Source: Hyphomicrobiales bacterium (lineage in GTDB: Bacteria > Pseudomonadota > Alphaproteobacteria > Rhizobiales > Xanthobacteraceae). From it: a stretch of DNA of 64,000 nt. Location: assembly GCA_021732215.1 (NCBI GenBank), contig JAKFVL010000001.1, positions 186,001 through 250,000 on the forward strand, given 5' to 3'. Shown one piece after another: positions 17,563-26,032 of the stretch; position 1 is the stretch's first letter, and every line of letters starts with the position of its first letter. Below the pieces are notes generated by a model. That model ran no database searches, had not been told where the DNA came from, and saw only the letters and a program-made list of their open reading frames with translations. The position numbers were made by a program, and so were the translations under genes.

Positions 17563-18348
17563 TTACGGCGCGACCTGCAGCTTGTTCAGCCCGGCCGTAT
17601 CGAACGCCTTGCGGACGGTTCCGTCGGTCTTGGCCTTGTCGACGAAGCCCTTCACGTAGGCGAGCGCAGCCGGGCGATCCTTCTGCACGGCGATCGCGAC
17701 GCCGGTGGTCTGGAACGCGCCATCGAGGATGCGCGAGCCCGGCAACTGCTGCTGCAGCGGCGGCAGAGAGTCGTGCGTCAGCGCGAACGCCTGCACCGAG
17801 CCCGCCTTCATCATCTCCATCGCTTCATCGACCGACTTCGCCGGCACGATCTTGGCGACCTTCAGGGCGCGCCCGGCAGCGCGTATCGTGGTCGATCCGT
17901 TGATGCCGACCACCGTGATCTCCGGCTTGTCGACATCCGCATACGTCTTGATGTCGGTATTGCCCGCGGCGAGGAACGTGCTTTCGATCACGAAGTAGGA
18001 CGGACTGAAATCGACGCGCTGGCGGCGCGCTTCATCAGCCGGCATGAAGCCGATATCGATTTCGCCCGCCACCGCCTTGTCGGTCAGCTCGTTGGTCGTG
18101 GCCGTCACCACCAGCTCCACCGGCACGCCGAGCGACTTCGCCAGAGCATCGCCGAGATCGCGCGGCACGCCCCGCACCTCGCCGCCGGCGTCCTTGGCCG
18201 CGAAAATCGGCGTCGGCTTCGGCGCGTAGGCAATGCCGACCCGCAGCTTCCCGGTCGGGACGAGCTGTTTCATGACATCGGCGTCGGCGGCCATCGCGGA
18301 TGTCCCAATCGACAACGCGAGCGCCGCTCCCAAAATCGAAACTTTCAT
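17563..18348 (-). CDS. Family 3 solute-binding protein of an amino acid-type ABC transporter
   Basis: The 261-residue precursor has a signal peptide (MKVSILGAALALSIGTSAMA) and a periplasmic type II binding fold. Family marks are LVPTGKLRVGIAYAPKP at the start, DIGFMPADEARRQRVDFSPS in the first lobe and GSTTIRAA in the second. Amino acids or related polar compounds are the usual ligands. There is no permease or ATPase gene nearby, so it is an orphan. I chose ATG 18348 because codons upstream of it are the translation of a palindromic repeat. Confidence 0.85.
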   Translation of the reverse strand: MKVSILGAALALSIGTSAMAADADVMKQLVPTGKLRVGIAYAPKPTPIFAAKDAGGEVRGVPRDLGDALAKSLGVPVELVVTATTNELTDKAVAGEIDIGFMPADEARRQRVDFSPSYFVIESTFLAAGNTDIKTYADVDKPEITVVGINGSTTIRAAGRALKVAKIVPAKSVDEAMEMMKAGSVQAFALTHDSLPPLQQQLPGSRILDGAFQTTGVAIAVQKDRPAALAYVKGFVDKAKTDGTVRKAFDTAGLNKLQVAP

Positions 18349-18388
18349 TGACGTTCTCCCCCGACTTGGAGCTTGTTTGCTCCTTTTC

Positions 18389-18464
18389 GTCATTGCGAGC
18401 GACGCGAAGCAATCCATTTCAACGCGATCCTGGATTGCTTCGTCGCTTCGCTCCTCGCAATGAC
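18389..18464. repeat. Palindromic repeat (cgtcattgcgagcg family)
   Basis: The left end cgtcattgcgagcgacgcga and the right end cttcgctcctcgcaatgac are inverted copies, and caatcca/tggattg are inner arms. It lies between the solute-binding protein start and the degP stop codon. A second copy is at 41003-41084. Confidence 0.85.
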
Positions 18465-18489
18465 TGCGAGGAGGCATTTGTATCATGGA

Positions 18490-20067
18490 TCAATTCACGC
18501 TCAGCGCGACGAACCGGACTTCACCCTCGCCGTTGGAGACAAGCAGCAGGACCGATTTCTTGCCGTCCTTCTTCAACTGATCGATGCGCTTCTTGACGTC
18601 GGCTGCATTGGTCACAGCTTCCTGCGCGATCTCGACGATCACGTCGCCGGCGTTGAGCCGCTTCTCCTGCGCATCGGACCCGCCATCGACGCCGGTGATG
18701 ACGACGCCCTTCACGCTGTCCTTGATCTTGTACTTGGTGCGCAGGTCCTTGCTGAGACCGGCGAGATCGAGGCCGAGCGCCTTTTGCGTCACCGGCTTTT
18801 CGGCCGGCTCCGGTGCGGTGGTCTTGGCGGAAGCCTGGATCGCCTTCTCGCCATCCTCGAGGCGGCCGAGCGTCACCTTCTTGATCTCTTCCTTGCCCTT
18901 GCGGATGACCACCACGTCGACCACCTTGCCGACAGCCGTATCGGCGACCGCGCGCGGCAAGTCCTTCATCTCCTTGATGTCCTTGCCGTCGAACCTGACG
19001 ACGACATCGCCCGGTTCGATTCCGGCCGGCTTGCCGGGGCCCTTGTCATCGACACCGGCAATCAGAGCGCCCCGCGCCGGCTTGATGTTGAGGCTTTCAG
19101 CGATCTCGTCGGTGACCTGCTGGATGCGCACGCCGAGCCAGCCGCGGCGGGTCTCGCCGAACTGCCGGAGCTGATCGACAACCGCCACCACCGTCTTGGA
19201 CGGCACGGCGAAACCGATGCCGATCGAACCGCCGGTCGGCGAGATGATCGCCGTGTTGACGCCGATCACGTCGCCGTTGAGGTTGAACAATGGACCGCCC
19301 GAGTTGCCGCGATTGATCGCCGCGTCGGTCTGGATGTAGTTGTCGTAAGGTCCGGAGTTGATGTCCCGGTTGCGCGCCGAGACGATGCCCGCGGTCACCG
19401 TGCCGCCGAGCGAGAACGGGTTGCCGATCGCAATCACCCATTCGCCGAGGCGCAGCGTGTCGGAATCGCCGAACTTGACGGACGGCAATGTCCTCTCGGA
19501 CTTGACCTTGAGCACCGCAAGATCGGTCTTCTTGTCGCGTCCGAGGATTTCGGCGCGCAGCTTGGTACCGTCATTGAGAATGACATTGACCTCGTCCGCG
19601 TCGGCGATGACGTGATTGTTGGTCACGACGATACCCGCGGAGTCGATGATGAAGCCGGAGCCGAGCGAACTCACCTTGCGGGCCTGCTGATTGCCGCCAC
19701 CCTTGTCGCCCGGACGGCGGTTCTTGAAGAAATCGTCGAAGAATTCCTCGAACGGCGAACCCGGCGGAAGCTGCGGCGTCGCGCCGCGCTCGTTGTTGTC
19801 GCCACCCGGCCTGTTGTTCTCGCTCTGCCTGTTGTTGCGGTTCTGGCCCTCGTTGCCGCCACCGGCGCCGCCGCGCGCATCAACAGTCTGCGAGGTCGAG
19901 ATGTTGACCACGGCGCTGATGACCTTCTCGGCGACGTCGGCGATGCCGTCCGGCCCGCGCGCGTCTGCCGGAGCGGCGGTCAGTGCGCCGAAGCTCAACG
20001 CCCCGAGACAGATCGCCGCGATCCGTGCGTGGCGTTTATACGAGGACATTCGGAATGCGCCGGACAT
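18490..20067 (-). CDS. degP: Periplasmic Do-family serine protease/chaperone
   Basis: The 525-residue precursor has a signal peptide ending near APADA, a trypsin-like domain and two PDZ domains. The catalytic triad is visible as H152 (VTNNHV), D182 (TDLAVLKV) and S255 (NRGNSGGPLF). The first PDZ is around residues 290-380 and the second in the last 95 residues. A Gly/Asn/Arg-rich stretch (residues 66-95), low in complexity, precedes the protease core. It removes misfolded envelope proteins. A start at the internal ATG 20049 is also possible. A terminator at 20205-20230 separates it from the hflKC operon upstream. Confidence 0.95.
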   Translation of the reverse strand: MSGAFRMSSYKRHARIAAICLGALSFGALTAAPADARGPDGIADVAEKVISAVVNISTSQTVDARGGAGGGNEGQNRNNRQSENNRPGGDNNERGATPQLPPGSPFEEFFDDFFKNRRPGDKGGGNQQARKVSSLGSGFIIDSAGIVVTNNHVIADADEVNVILNDGTKLRAEILGRDKKTDLAVLKVKSERTLPSVKFGDSDTLRLGEWVIAIGNPFSLGGTVTAGIVSARNRDINSGPYDNYIQTDAAINRGNSGGPLFNLNGDVIGVNTAIISPTGGSIGIGFAVPSKTVVAVVDQLRQFGETRRGWLGVRIQQVTDEIAESLNIKPARGALIAGVDDKGPGKPAGIEPGDVVVRFDGKDIKEMKDLPRAVADTAVGKVVDVVVIRKGKEEIKKVTLGRLEDGEKAIQASAKTTAPEPAEKPVTQKALGLDLAGLSKDLRTKYKIKDSVKGVVITGVDGGSDAQEKRLNAGDVIVEIAQEAVTNAADVKKRIDQLKKDGKKSVLLLVSNGEGEVRFVALSVN

Positions 20068-20204
20068 GTTGGCTATCGCTCCTGAACCATATGAATCGGG
20101 TGTTGGGCAATTTCGACGGAATCTACAGCGCGCACCCGCGCCATACCAGTGTGAATCGCGGCCCGGCCGCCCGCCGGATGATACCTGAAGTTCCGATTGA
20201 GGCT

Positions 20205-20230
20205 AAAAACCGGCGTTTACAGCCGGTTTT
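20205..20230 (-). terminator. Intrinsic terminator after the hflK-hflC-DUF2065 operon
   Basis: On the minus strand aaaaccggc-tgtaaac-gccggtttt is followed by a T-run (five Ts from 20210 to 20206). It lies about 100 bases after the DUF2065 stop codon and before degP, so degP is likely expressed from its own promoter. Confidence 0.75.
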
Positions 20231-20328
20231 GCGCGCAGTCACGAAGCCGTTAGGGCACGATCCCGAAAAGTGAAAACACGCTTCAGCAGCGAGCCTGATT
20301 CAATCGCCCGCCGGCAGACAGGCCGCCG

Positions 20329-20529
20329 TCAGCGCCGCACCAGCCAGATCAGGGCAAGGCCGCCGACCGCCGATGCGATTCCGACCACGCGCAGGACATG
20401 GTCCGGCGTGATCAGCGTTTTCTTTATCGCTTCGCGCATCCAGCCCGGAAGTGCTGCGAACAGAAGCCCTTCGATCACGAAGAGCATTCCGATGCCGACC
20501 AGGAAATCCGACAGGCCGACGCCTTTCAT
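20329..20529 (-). CDS. DUF2065 small membrane protein
   Basis: The 66-residue protein has two hydrophobic helices, with LVGIGMLFVIEGLLFAALP at the start and VVGIASAVGGLALIWLV at the end. This is the layout of DUF2065 (YjeT-like) proteins, whose function is unknown and which are often encoded beside hflK and hflC. Here it follows hflC with a 30-base gap. The conserved position suggests a link to the HflKC membrane complex, but the sequence itself shows none. Confidence 0.85.
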   Translation of the reverse strand: MKGVGLSDFLVGIGMLFVIEGLLFAALPGWMREAIKKTLITPDHVLRVVGIASAVGGLALIWLVRR

Positions 20530-20559
20530 CGGTCTCTGCTCCGCACGCGGCGCGCCGGC

Positions 20560-21483
20560 CTACTGCTGGGGCGCCGTGCCGGTTGTTGGCCCGCCGGACG
20601 GCTTGCTGGCGGGCTTGCTGGCCGGGTTGCTGAAGAACCGGAAGAAATCGGAATCCGGCCGCAGCAGATAGCGGGTGTCGTTGGTGCGAAGGCTGGATTC
20701 ATAGGCGCCCATCGAACGATAAAACGCGAAGAAGTCCGGGTCCTTGCCGTAGGTGTCGGCGAAGATGCGGTTGCGTTCGCCATCGCCTTCACCCCGGATT
20801 TGCTCGGACTTGGAATTCGCCTCTGCAACGATCACGGTCGCTTCGCGATCGGCGCGCGAGCGGATTTCCTGCGCCTTCTGCGCGCCCTGCGCGCGGAATT
20901 CAGCAGCTTCGCGCTGCCGCTCCGTCTGCATGCGCTGATAAACCGCCTGGCTGTTCGATTCCGGCAAGTCTGCACGGCGGATACGCACGTCGACGACCTG
21001 AATGCCGTAACCGTCGGCTTCCTTGTCGAGCTGATCGCGAATACGGGCCATCAAGGTTTCGCGTTCGTCGCGCACCACCTGGATGAACGTCACCTCGCCG
21101 AGCACGCGGCGCACCGAAGCGTTGAGCAGCGTCGTCATCTGGATGTTGGCCGCCTGGATCGAACCGATGCTCTGATAGAACCGTAGCGCGTTCTTGATGC
21201 GGTAACGCGCGAAGGCATCGACCACGAGCCGCTTCTGGTCCGAAGCGATGACTTCCTGCGACGGATTCTCGAGATCGAGAATCCGCTTGTCGATGCTGAT
21301 CACCGTGTCGATGAACGGCACCTTGAAATTGAGACCAGGGTCGGTGACCACACGGACGGGCTCACCGAGACGAACCACGATGGCCTGCTGGGTCTGTTCG
21401 ACGGTGAAAACAGCGCCGAAGCCGATCACGATCGCGACGACGAGAAGAATGAGGGCAGCGATGCCCGAAACACCGGCCTTCAT
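20560..21483 (-). CDS. hflC: FtsH protease modulator HflC
   Basis: The 307-residue protein has one N-terminal membrane helix (ALILLVVAIVIGFGAVFTV) and an SPFH/band-7 domain facing the periplasm, ending in a coiled-coil with QREAAEFRAQGAQKAQEIR. HflC and HflK form a large cage around the FtsH protease and control its activity. Its start codon overlaps the hflK stop codon as ATGA, which indicates translational coupling. The proline/threonine-rich tail after residue 290 is not conserved in the family. Confidence 0.96.
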   Translation of the reverse strand: MKAGVSGIAALILLVVAIVIGFGAVFTVEQTQQAIVVRLGEPVRVVTDPGLNFKVPFIDTVISIDKRILDLENPSQEVIASDQKRLVVDAFARYRIKNALRFYQSIGSIQAANIQMTTLLNASVRRVLGEVTFIQVVRDERETLMARIRDQLDKEADGYGIQVVDVRIRRADLPESNSQAVYQRMQTERQREAAEFRAQGAQKAQEIRSRADREATVIVAEANSKSEQIRGEGDGERNRIFADTYGKDPDFFAFYRSMGAYESSLRTNDTRYLLRPDSDFFRFFSNPASKPASKPSGGPTTGTAPQQ

Positions 21484-22625
21484 CGATTGCCTCCCGTCTG
21501 CGTCTGCGGCTGCGGAGCCGGACGCCGGTTCAGCAGATCGCCGAGCGGCAGGAACGGCACCGGACCGCCGGAACCGCCACCCTGCCCGCTATCCAGCACC
21601 AGCTTGTCGGCGCCACCGAGCACGCGCTCCATGGTCTCGAGATAGATACGCTGACGTGTCACTTCGGGCGCCTTCCTGTATTCCTCGTAAACCGCGAGGA
21701 AGCGCGAGCTTTGGCCCTTGGCTTCGGCGACCGCCTGTTCCTTGTAGCCTTCGGCGACCTGAACGATTTGCGCGGAGCGGCCGCGTGCATCCGGGATGAT
21801 GCGGTTGGCGTAGGTCTGCGCCTCGTTCTGCAATCGCTCGAGGTCGGCGCGCGCCGCCTGCACGTCGCGGAACGCATCGATCACCTGCGCAGGCGGATCG
21901 ACCTTCTGCATCTGCACCTGCTGGATCAACACGCCGGCCTGATAGGAATCGAGCGTCCTCTGCATCAATTCCTGCACGCCAGCTTCGGTGGTGGTCCGCG
22001 CGCCGGTCAGGATCGGCTGAATGTTGGTGCGGCCGATCACTTCGCGCATCGCGCTCTCGGCCACCGCCTTCACGGTGCCTTCCGGGTTCTGGATGTTGAA
22101 CAGGAAGTTGCCGACGCCGTCGGGCTTGATCCGCCACAGCACGGTGAAATCCACGTCGACGATGTTCTCGTCCCCGGTCAGCATCAGGCTTTCTTCCGGC
22201 ACGTCGCGCACCGTGGTGCCGCCGCGCCGCGGATCGTCGATGATGCGCATGCCGATGCTGAGCGTCGAGACACGCAGCGCCTTCGGCAGCAGCACGGTCT
22301 CGATCGGATACGGCAGATGATAGTTCAGGCCTGGCTGCACGGTGCGGACATGCTTGCCGAAGCGCAGCACGACGCCGAGCTCTTCCGATTGCACGCGGAA
22401 GAAGCCGGACAGCCCCCACACCGCGAGCGCGCCGAGCACCACCAGCGCAACGCCGATCCCGCCGAGACGGCCGCCAGGCAGCATGTTCTGAATCTTGTCC
22501 TGGCCGCGGCGCAGGAGGTCTTCCAGATCTGGCGGACGCGGACCCGACGATTGCGGGCCGGAGCCCCATGGTCCCTTCGGACCCGGACCCCACGGACTTC
22601 CCCCGCCCTGATTCTTCCACGGCAT
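21480..22625 (-). CDS. hflK: FtsH protease modulator HflK
   Basis: The 381-residue protein begins with a Gly/Pro-rich cytoplasmic stretch, then one membrane helix (VALVVLGALAVWGLSGFF, about residues 60-80) and a band-7 domain (VQSEELGVVLRFGK onward) with a coiled-coil at EAQTYANRIIPDARGRSAQ. It pairs with HflC. ATG 22625 (MPWKNQGGG) is the start; a TTG one codon before it is less likely. It is the first gene of hflK-hflC-DUF2065 and begins 180 bases after folA. Confidence 0.96.
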   Translation of the reverse strand: MPWKNQGGGSPWGPGPKGPWGSGPQSSGPRPPDLEDLLRRGQDKIQNMLPGGRLGGIGVALVVLGALAVWGLSGFFRVQSEELGVVLRFGKHVRTVQPGLNYHLPYPIETVLLPKALRVSTLSIGMRIIDDPRRGGTTVRDVPEESLMLTGDENIVDVDFTVLWRIKPDGVGNFLFNIQNPEGTVKAVAESAMREVIGRTNIQPILTGARTTTEAGVQELMQRTLDSYQAGVLIQQVQMQKVDPPAQVIDAFRDVQAARADLERLQNEAQTYANRIIPDARGRSAQIVQVAEGYKEQAVAEAKGQSSRFLAVYEEYRKAPEVTRQRIYLETMERVLGGADKLVLDSGQGGGSGGPVPFLPLGDLLNRRPAPQPQTQTGGNR

Positions 22626-22805
22626 CAACGATCTCCTTCAGGGCGCACCTTCGGCCGCCCGCACCATTCCGGACGCTTATAGGGGACAGCCTCCCCCCTT
22701 ACAACGCAGGTTCTGGCTGTCGCGAATGTCAAACCCACTGTAATGACTGGTTTTCAGCTAAGCGCTGCGCGGCCGTTGTCAAACGTTGACGGCTTGCAAA
22801 CGCGG

Positions 22806-23324
22806 TTAATGCGCCATCCGGCGGCGATAGGTCACATACGAAAAAGCGGCGGTATCGCCTTCAGCCGGACTGTGGCGCGTCCGCGCGATTTCATCCCAAT
22901 CCATGGGATTAAGCGCTTCGAGAACCGTATCGCCATCGGGCGAAGCATGCACCTGCGTCCACTCCACCCGCGCCGCGCGGTCGAGCCATTGCCTGAAAAT
23001 ATCGGCGCCGCCGATCACCGCGATCTCAGTGACCAAACGCCGCAGCGCATCGCCCCGCGCGACCTCGTAGGCAGCATCAAGCGTCGGCGTCACGACCACG
23101 CCGGACGCCTGAAACGCGCGATCGCGCGTCACCACGATGTTGGTGCGGCCCGGCAGCGGCCTGCCGATCGACTGAAACGTCTTGCGCCCCATCACCACCG
23201 GCTTGCCGATGGTCATCTGCTTGAAGCGCTTGAGATCGGACTTCAGATGCCACGGCATCGCGTTGTCGCGGCCAATCACGCCGTTCTCGGCGACGGCGAC
23301 GATGAAGACGATGTCCGTTTTCAT
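22806..23324 (-). CDS. folA: Dihydrofolate reductase
   Basis: The 172-residue enzyme reduces dihydrofolate with NADPH, regenerating the cofactor oxidised by thymidylate synthase. IVAVAENGVIGRDNAMPWHL with the active-site Asp at position 30, VVMGRKTFQSIGRPLPGR and the GGADIF NADPH loop are all present. ATG 23324 overlaps the stop codon of the GNAT gene as ATGA. The longer frame upstream lies inside that gene. It belongs to the thyA-GNAT-folA operon. Confidence 0.96.
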   Translation of the reverse strand: MKTDIVFIVAVAENGVIGRDNAMPWHLKSDLKRFKQMTIGKPVVMGRKTFQSIGRPLPGRTNIVVTRDRAFQASGVVVTPTLDAAYEVARGDALRRLVTEIAVIGGADIFRQWLDRAARVEWTQVHASPDGDTVLEALNPMDWDEIARTRHSPAEGDTAAFSYVTYRRRMAH

Positions 23325-23809
23325 GCTCTCTGCGCCAGAGTGGTCAGCGCATCGCCGTTGATGCGGCAGGCTATGAAGGTTTCCGTCAGTTCCGCGCCGA
23401 GCGACTTGTAGAAACCGATCGACGGCTCGTTCCAGTCGAGGACGGACCATTGCAGGTGCGGCCAGCCGCGCTCGACGCAACGCTTCGCCAGTTGCGCCAG
23501 CAGCGCCGTGCCGATGCCTTTTCCGCGATATTCAGGATGGACAAAGAGATCCTCCAGATAGACGCCGGGGCTGCCGATGAAGGTCGAGAAATACACGAAC
23601 CACAATGCGAAGCCCGCAGGCTTGCCCTCCCACTCCGCGATCTCGCAGTACATCTGCGGAATATCATCGAACAGCGCGCGATCGATCGCGGCCTCGTCGG
23701 CATGCACATCCAGCTTTTGATAAGCGGCGAGCGCACGGATGAACGACAGCACCAGCCCCGCCTCGTCGCGCCGGGCGCCGCGAATGGTCAGCGCCGCGGA
23801 AGCGCTCAA
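23321..23809 (-). CDS. GNAT-family N-acetyltransferase between thyA and folA
   Basis: The 162-residue protein matches the diamine-acetyltransferase-like branch of GNAT enzymes. [20 protein letters not shown] is the acetyl-CoA binding motif [21 protein letters not shown] is motif B, and [20 protein letters not shown] is the N-terminus. Spermidine/polyamine or a similar small amine is a possible substrate, not shown. No ATG is available in the early part of the frame. The likely start is TTG at 23807-23809, which overlaps the thyA stop (TTGA). Its own stop overlaps the folA start. Both overlaps indicate a tightly coupled operon. Confidence 0.85.
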   Translation of the reverse strand: MSASAALTIRGARRDEAGLVLSFIRALAAYQKLDVHADEAAIDRALFDDIPQMYCEIAEWEGKPAGFALWFVYFSTFIGSPGVYLEDLFVHPEYRGKGIGTALLAQLAKRCVERGWPHLQWSVLDWNEPSIGFYKSLGAELTETFIACRINGDALTTLAQRA

Positions 23810-24600
23810 ACCGCGACCTCGGCCTTGATGTGCGGATGCGGGTCGTAGCCCTGCAGCGTAAAGTCTTCGTACTTGAACGCGAAGATATCCTTCACCGCCG
23901 GATTGAGCGTCATCGATGGCAATGCGCGCGGCGCACGCGACAGTTGCAGATGCGCCTGTTCGATATGGTTGGAATAGAGATGCGCGTCGCCGAGCGTATG
24001 CACGAACTCGCCCGGCTTCAGGCCGGTCACTTGCGCCACCATCATGGTGAGCAGCGCATAGGACGCGATGTTGAACGGCACGCCGAGAAACACGTCGGCC
24101 GAGCGCTGGTAGAGCTGGCACGACAGCTTGCCTTGGGCGACATAGAACTGGAACAGGCAGTGACACGGCGGCAGCGCCATCTTGTCGACGTCGGCGGGAT
24201 TCCATGCGGTGACGATGAGGCGTCGCGAATCCGGATTGCGTCTGATCATCTCGACCACGTTGGCGAGCTGGTCGATGGTCTTGCCATCGGCAGCCGGCCA
24301 CGAGCGCCACTGATAGCCATAGACCGGGCCGAGATCGCCGCTGGCGTCCGCCCATTCGTCCCAGATGGTGACGTTGTTGTCCTGCAGATATTTGACGTTG
24401 GTGTCGCCGGCGATGAACCACAGCAGTTCGTGCACGATGGCCTTCAGCGGCAGCCGCTTCGTCGTCAGCATTGGAAACCCGGCGGCGAGATCGAAGCGCA
24501 TCTGATGACCGAATACGGACTGAGTGCCGGTGCCGGTGCGGTCGCCCTTCTCGACGCCGTCGCTGAGAATACGTTCGAGCAGTTCGTGATATTGCTTCAT
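23806..24600 (-). CDS. thyA: Thymidylate synthase
   Basis: The 264-residue enzyme has the length of E. coli ThyA and makes dTMP from dUMP with methylene-tetrahydrofolate. The catalytic Cys is at 146 in [12 protein letters not shown], matching E. coli numbering. The N-terminal [18 protein letters not shown] and the [20 protein letters not shown] region are diagnostic. It heads the thyA-GNAT-folA operon. Confidence 0.98.
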   Translation of the reverse strand: MKQYHELLERILSDGVEKGDRTGTGTQSVFGHQMRFDLAAGFPMLTTKRLPLKAIVHELLWFIAGDTNVKYLQDNNVTIWDEWADASGDLGPVYGYQWRSWPAADGKTIDQLANVVEMIRRNPDSRRLIVTAWNPADVDKMALPPCHCLFQFYVAQGKLSCQLYQRSADVFLGVPFNIASYALLTMMVAQVTGLKPGEFVHTLGDAHLYSNHIEQAHLQLSRAPRALPSMTLNPAVKDIFAFKYEDFTLQGYDPHPHIKAEVAV

Positions 24601-24936
24601 GCCGTGCTGCCGAAGGTCTGGACGCGGCGGAGCCAGCTCAACAGCCGACTCAAGCCGAATAATGTCATTCTACAGCATCAAAATGGGGTCCGGGGCCGGA
24701 AACGGCAAGCAAACAGCCTCGCCAATCCCCGCATTTCGCCGGTGCGGAGTGGCTGTGGATATCAGTTGGCGTATTTCGTCGCGATCGGCCTCCAGCGCGC
24801 CAAATCGCAACCGGGAAATCGAAAAGACCGGCATCTGGCGGCCGAGCAACCACCGCACGGTCCGCACATGCAAAGGGCGGCGCAAGCGCCGCCCTGGAAA
24901 TTTTCGTTTCAGATCCGGTCAGATCATCAAGTCGAC
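24601..24936. other. Intergenic stretch upstream of thyA
   Basis: These 336 bases between thyA and tctC hold the presumed thyA promoter region and the tctC terminator at 24871-24895. Open frames on both strands have no recognisable family features and no good Shine-Dalgarno. I found no clear promoter hexamers, tRNA or repeat in it. Confidence 0.5.
24871..24895 (-). terminator. Likely terminator after tctC
   Basis: On the minus strand agggcggcg-cttg-cgccgccct is a perfect 9-base-pair stem followed by a short TT run. It is 42 bases after the tctC stop codon. The T-run is weak, so termination efficiency is uncertain. Confidence 0.6.
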
Positions 24937-25914
24937 TCAGCCCACCGGCTTGAGGAACTTCTTCCACTTGTCGACTTCGTCCTTGACCAGATTGCCCAGC
25001 GCCGCAGGCGTGCGCATCTCCGGCTTCGGAATATCGTTGCCGAGATCCTTCATGCGGGCGATCACCTTCTCGTCGTCCAGCGCCTTGGCGGCGGCGGCAT
25101 TGAGCTTGGCAACCAGCGCGGGCGGCGTGCCCTTCGGCGCAAACAGCGCGTTCCACGCCGTGGTCTGATAGCCCGGCAGGCCCGCTTCCGTGGTGGTCGG
25201 CACGTCCGGCAGCGACGCATTGCGCTCCGGAGTTGCAATCGCATAGGCCTTGATGGTGCCGGCCTTCACCTGGCCGACGACGTTGGTGATCTGATCGCAC
25301 ATGTAATCGACCTGACCGCCGACGAGCGCATTCATTGCGGGACCAGTGCCCTGGAACGGCACGCCGACCGGATTGATGCCGATCACGCCGTTGAGCAGAC
25401 CGCAGGTGATATAGGACACCGCACCGACGCCAGCATGGGCCTGATTCACACTGCTCTCGTTCTTCTTCACGTATTCGACGAATTCCTTGAGATTCTTCGG
25501 CGGGAAATCTTTCTTGGCCAGCACAACGATGGCCGCGCCATTGATGAGCGCAATCGGCTCGAAGTCGCTGCGCGGATCGTAGGCGAGCTTCGGATACAGC
25601 GCCTGGGACGCCGCATGCGTACCCATGTGCCCCATGATGATGGTGTAACCATCGTTGGCAGCACGGGCGGCACGGGTAGCTCCCGTGGTACCACCGGCGC
25701 CAACCACGTTTTCGATAATGATCGGCTGTCCAAGCGTCTTGGACATCTGCTCACCGACAAGGCGCGCGACCACATCGGTCGGACCGCCGGCTGCGAACGG
25801 CACGATCATCGTGATCTGCCGGGTCGGATAGTCCTGCGCCTGCGCAACCGTCGCTCCGGCAAGCGCGGCACCACCAACCAGCACGGCGGCTGCAAAATTC
25901 TTCAAGATTGTCAT
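24937..25914 (-). CDS. tctC: Tripartite tricarboxylate transporter substrate-binding protein
   Basis: The 325-residue precursor has a signal peptide (MTILKNFAAAVLVGGAALAG, cut near AQAQ) and the TctC/Bug periplasmic binding fold. The family marks YPTRQITMIVPFAAGGPTDV and IENVVGAGGTTGATRAARA are clear. Ligands of this family are carboxylates, such as citrate, and other small acids. It is the last gene of the tctB-tctA-tctC cluster, 118 bases after tctA. The start at 25914 begins on the signal peptide; an upstream in-frame ATG would add a non-hydrophobic extension. Confidence 0.93.
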   Translation of the reverse strand: MTILKNFAAAVLVGGAALAGATVAQAQDYPTRQITMIVPFAAGGPTDVVARLVGEQMSKTLGQPIIIENVVGAGGTTGATRAARAANDGYTIIMGHMGTHAASQALYPKLAYDPRSDFEPIALINGAAIVVLAKKDFPPKNLKEFVEYVKKNESSVNQAHAGVGAVSYITCGLLNGVIGINPVGVPFQGTGPAMNALVGGQVDYMCDQITNVVGQVKAGTIKAYAIATPERNASLPDVPTTTEAGLPGYQTTAWNALFAPKGTPPALVAKLNAAAAKALDDEKVIARMKDLGNDIPKPEMRTPAALGNLVKDEVDKWKKFLKPVG

Positions 25915-26032
25915 GGTCTCTCCCTCTGGCGGCTGCACCACAGCGGCCGTCATTTTCTATAGTTCATCATTCACGGTTCGCGCGGGCCATGCGACCGAAA
26001 GCCACCGCCGGCCCACCAGGATCGGAACAACG

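Noticed and set aside
18349-18486. N-terminal extension of the solute-binding protein frame
   Set aside because: The codons come from a palindromic repeat; the signal peptide begins at 18348.
24665-25300. Minus-strand frame running from inside tctC into the thyA upstream region
   Set aside because: It overlaps the well-supported tctC gene in another frame and has no family features.
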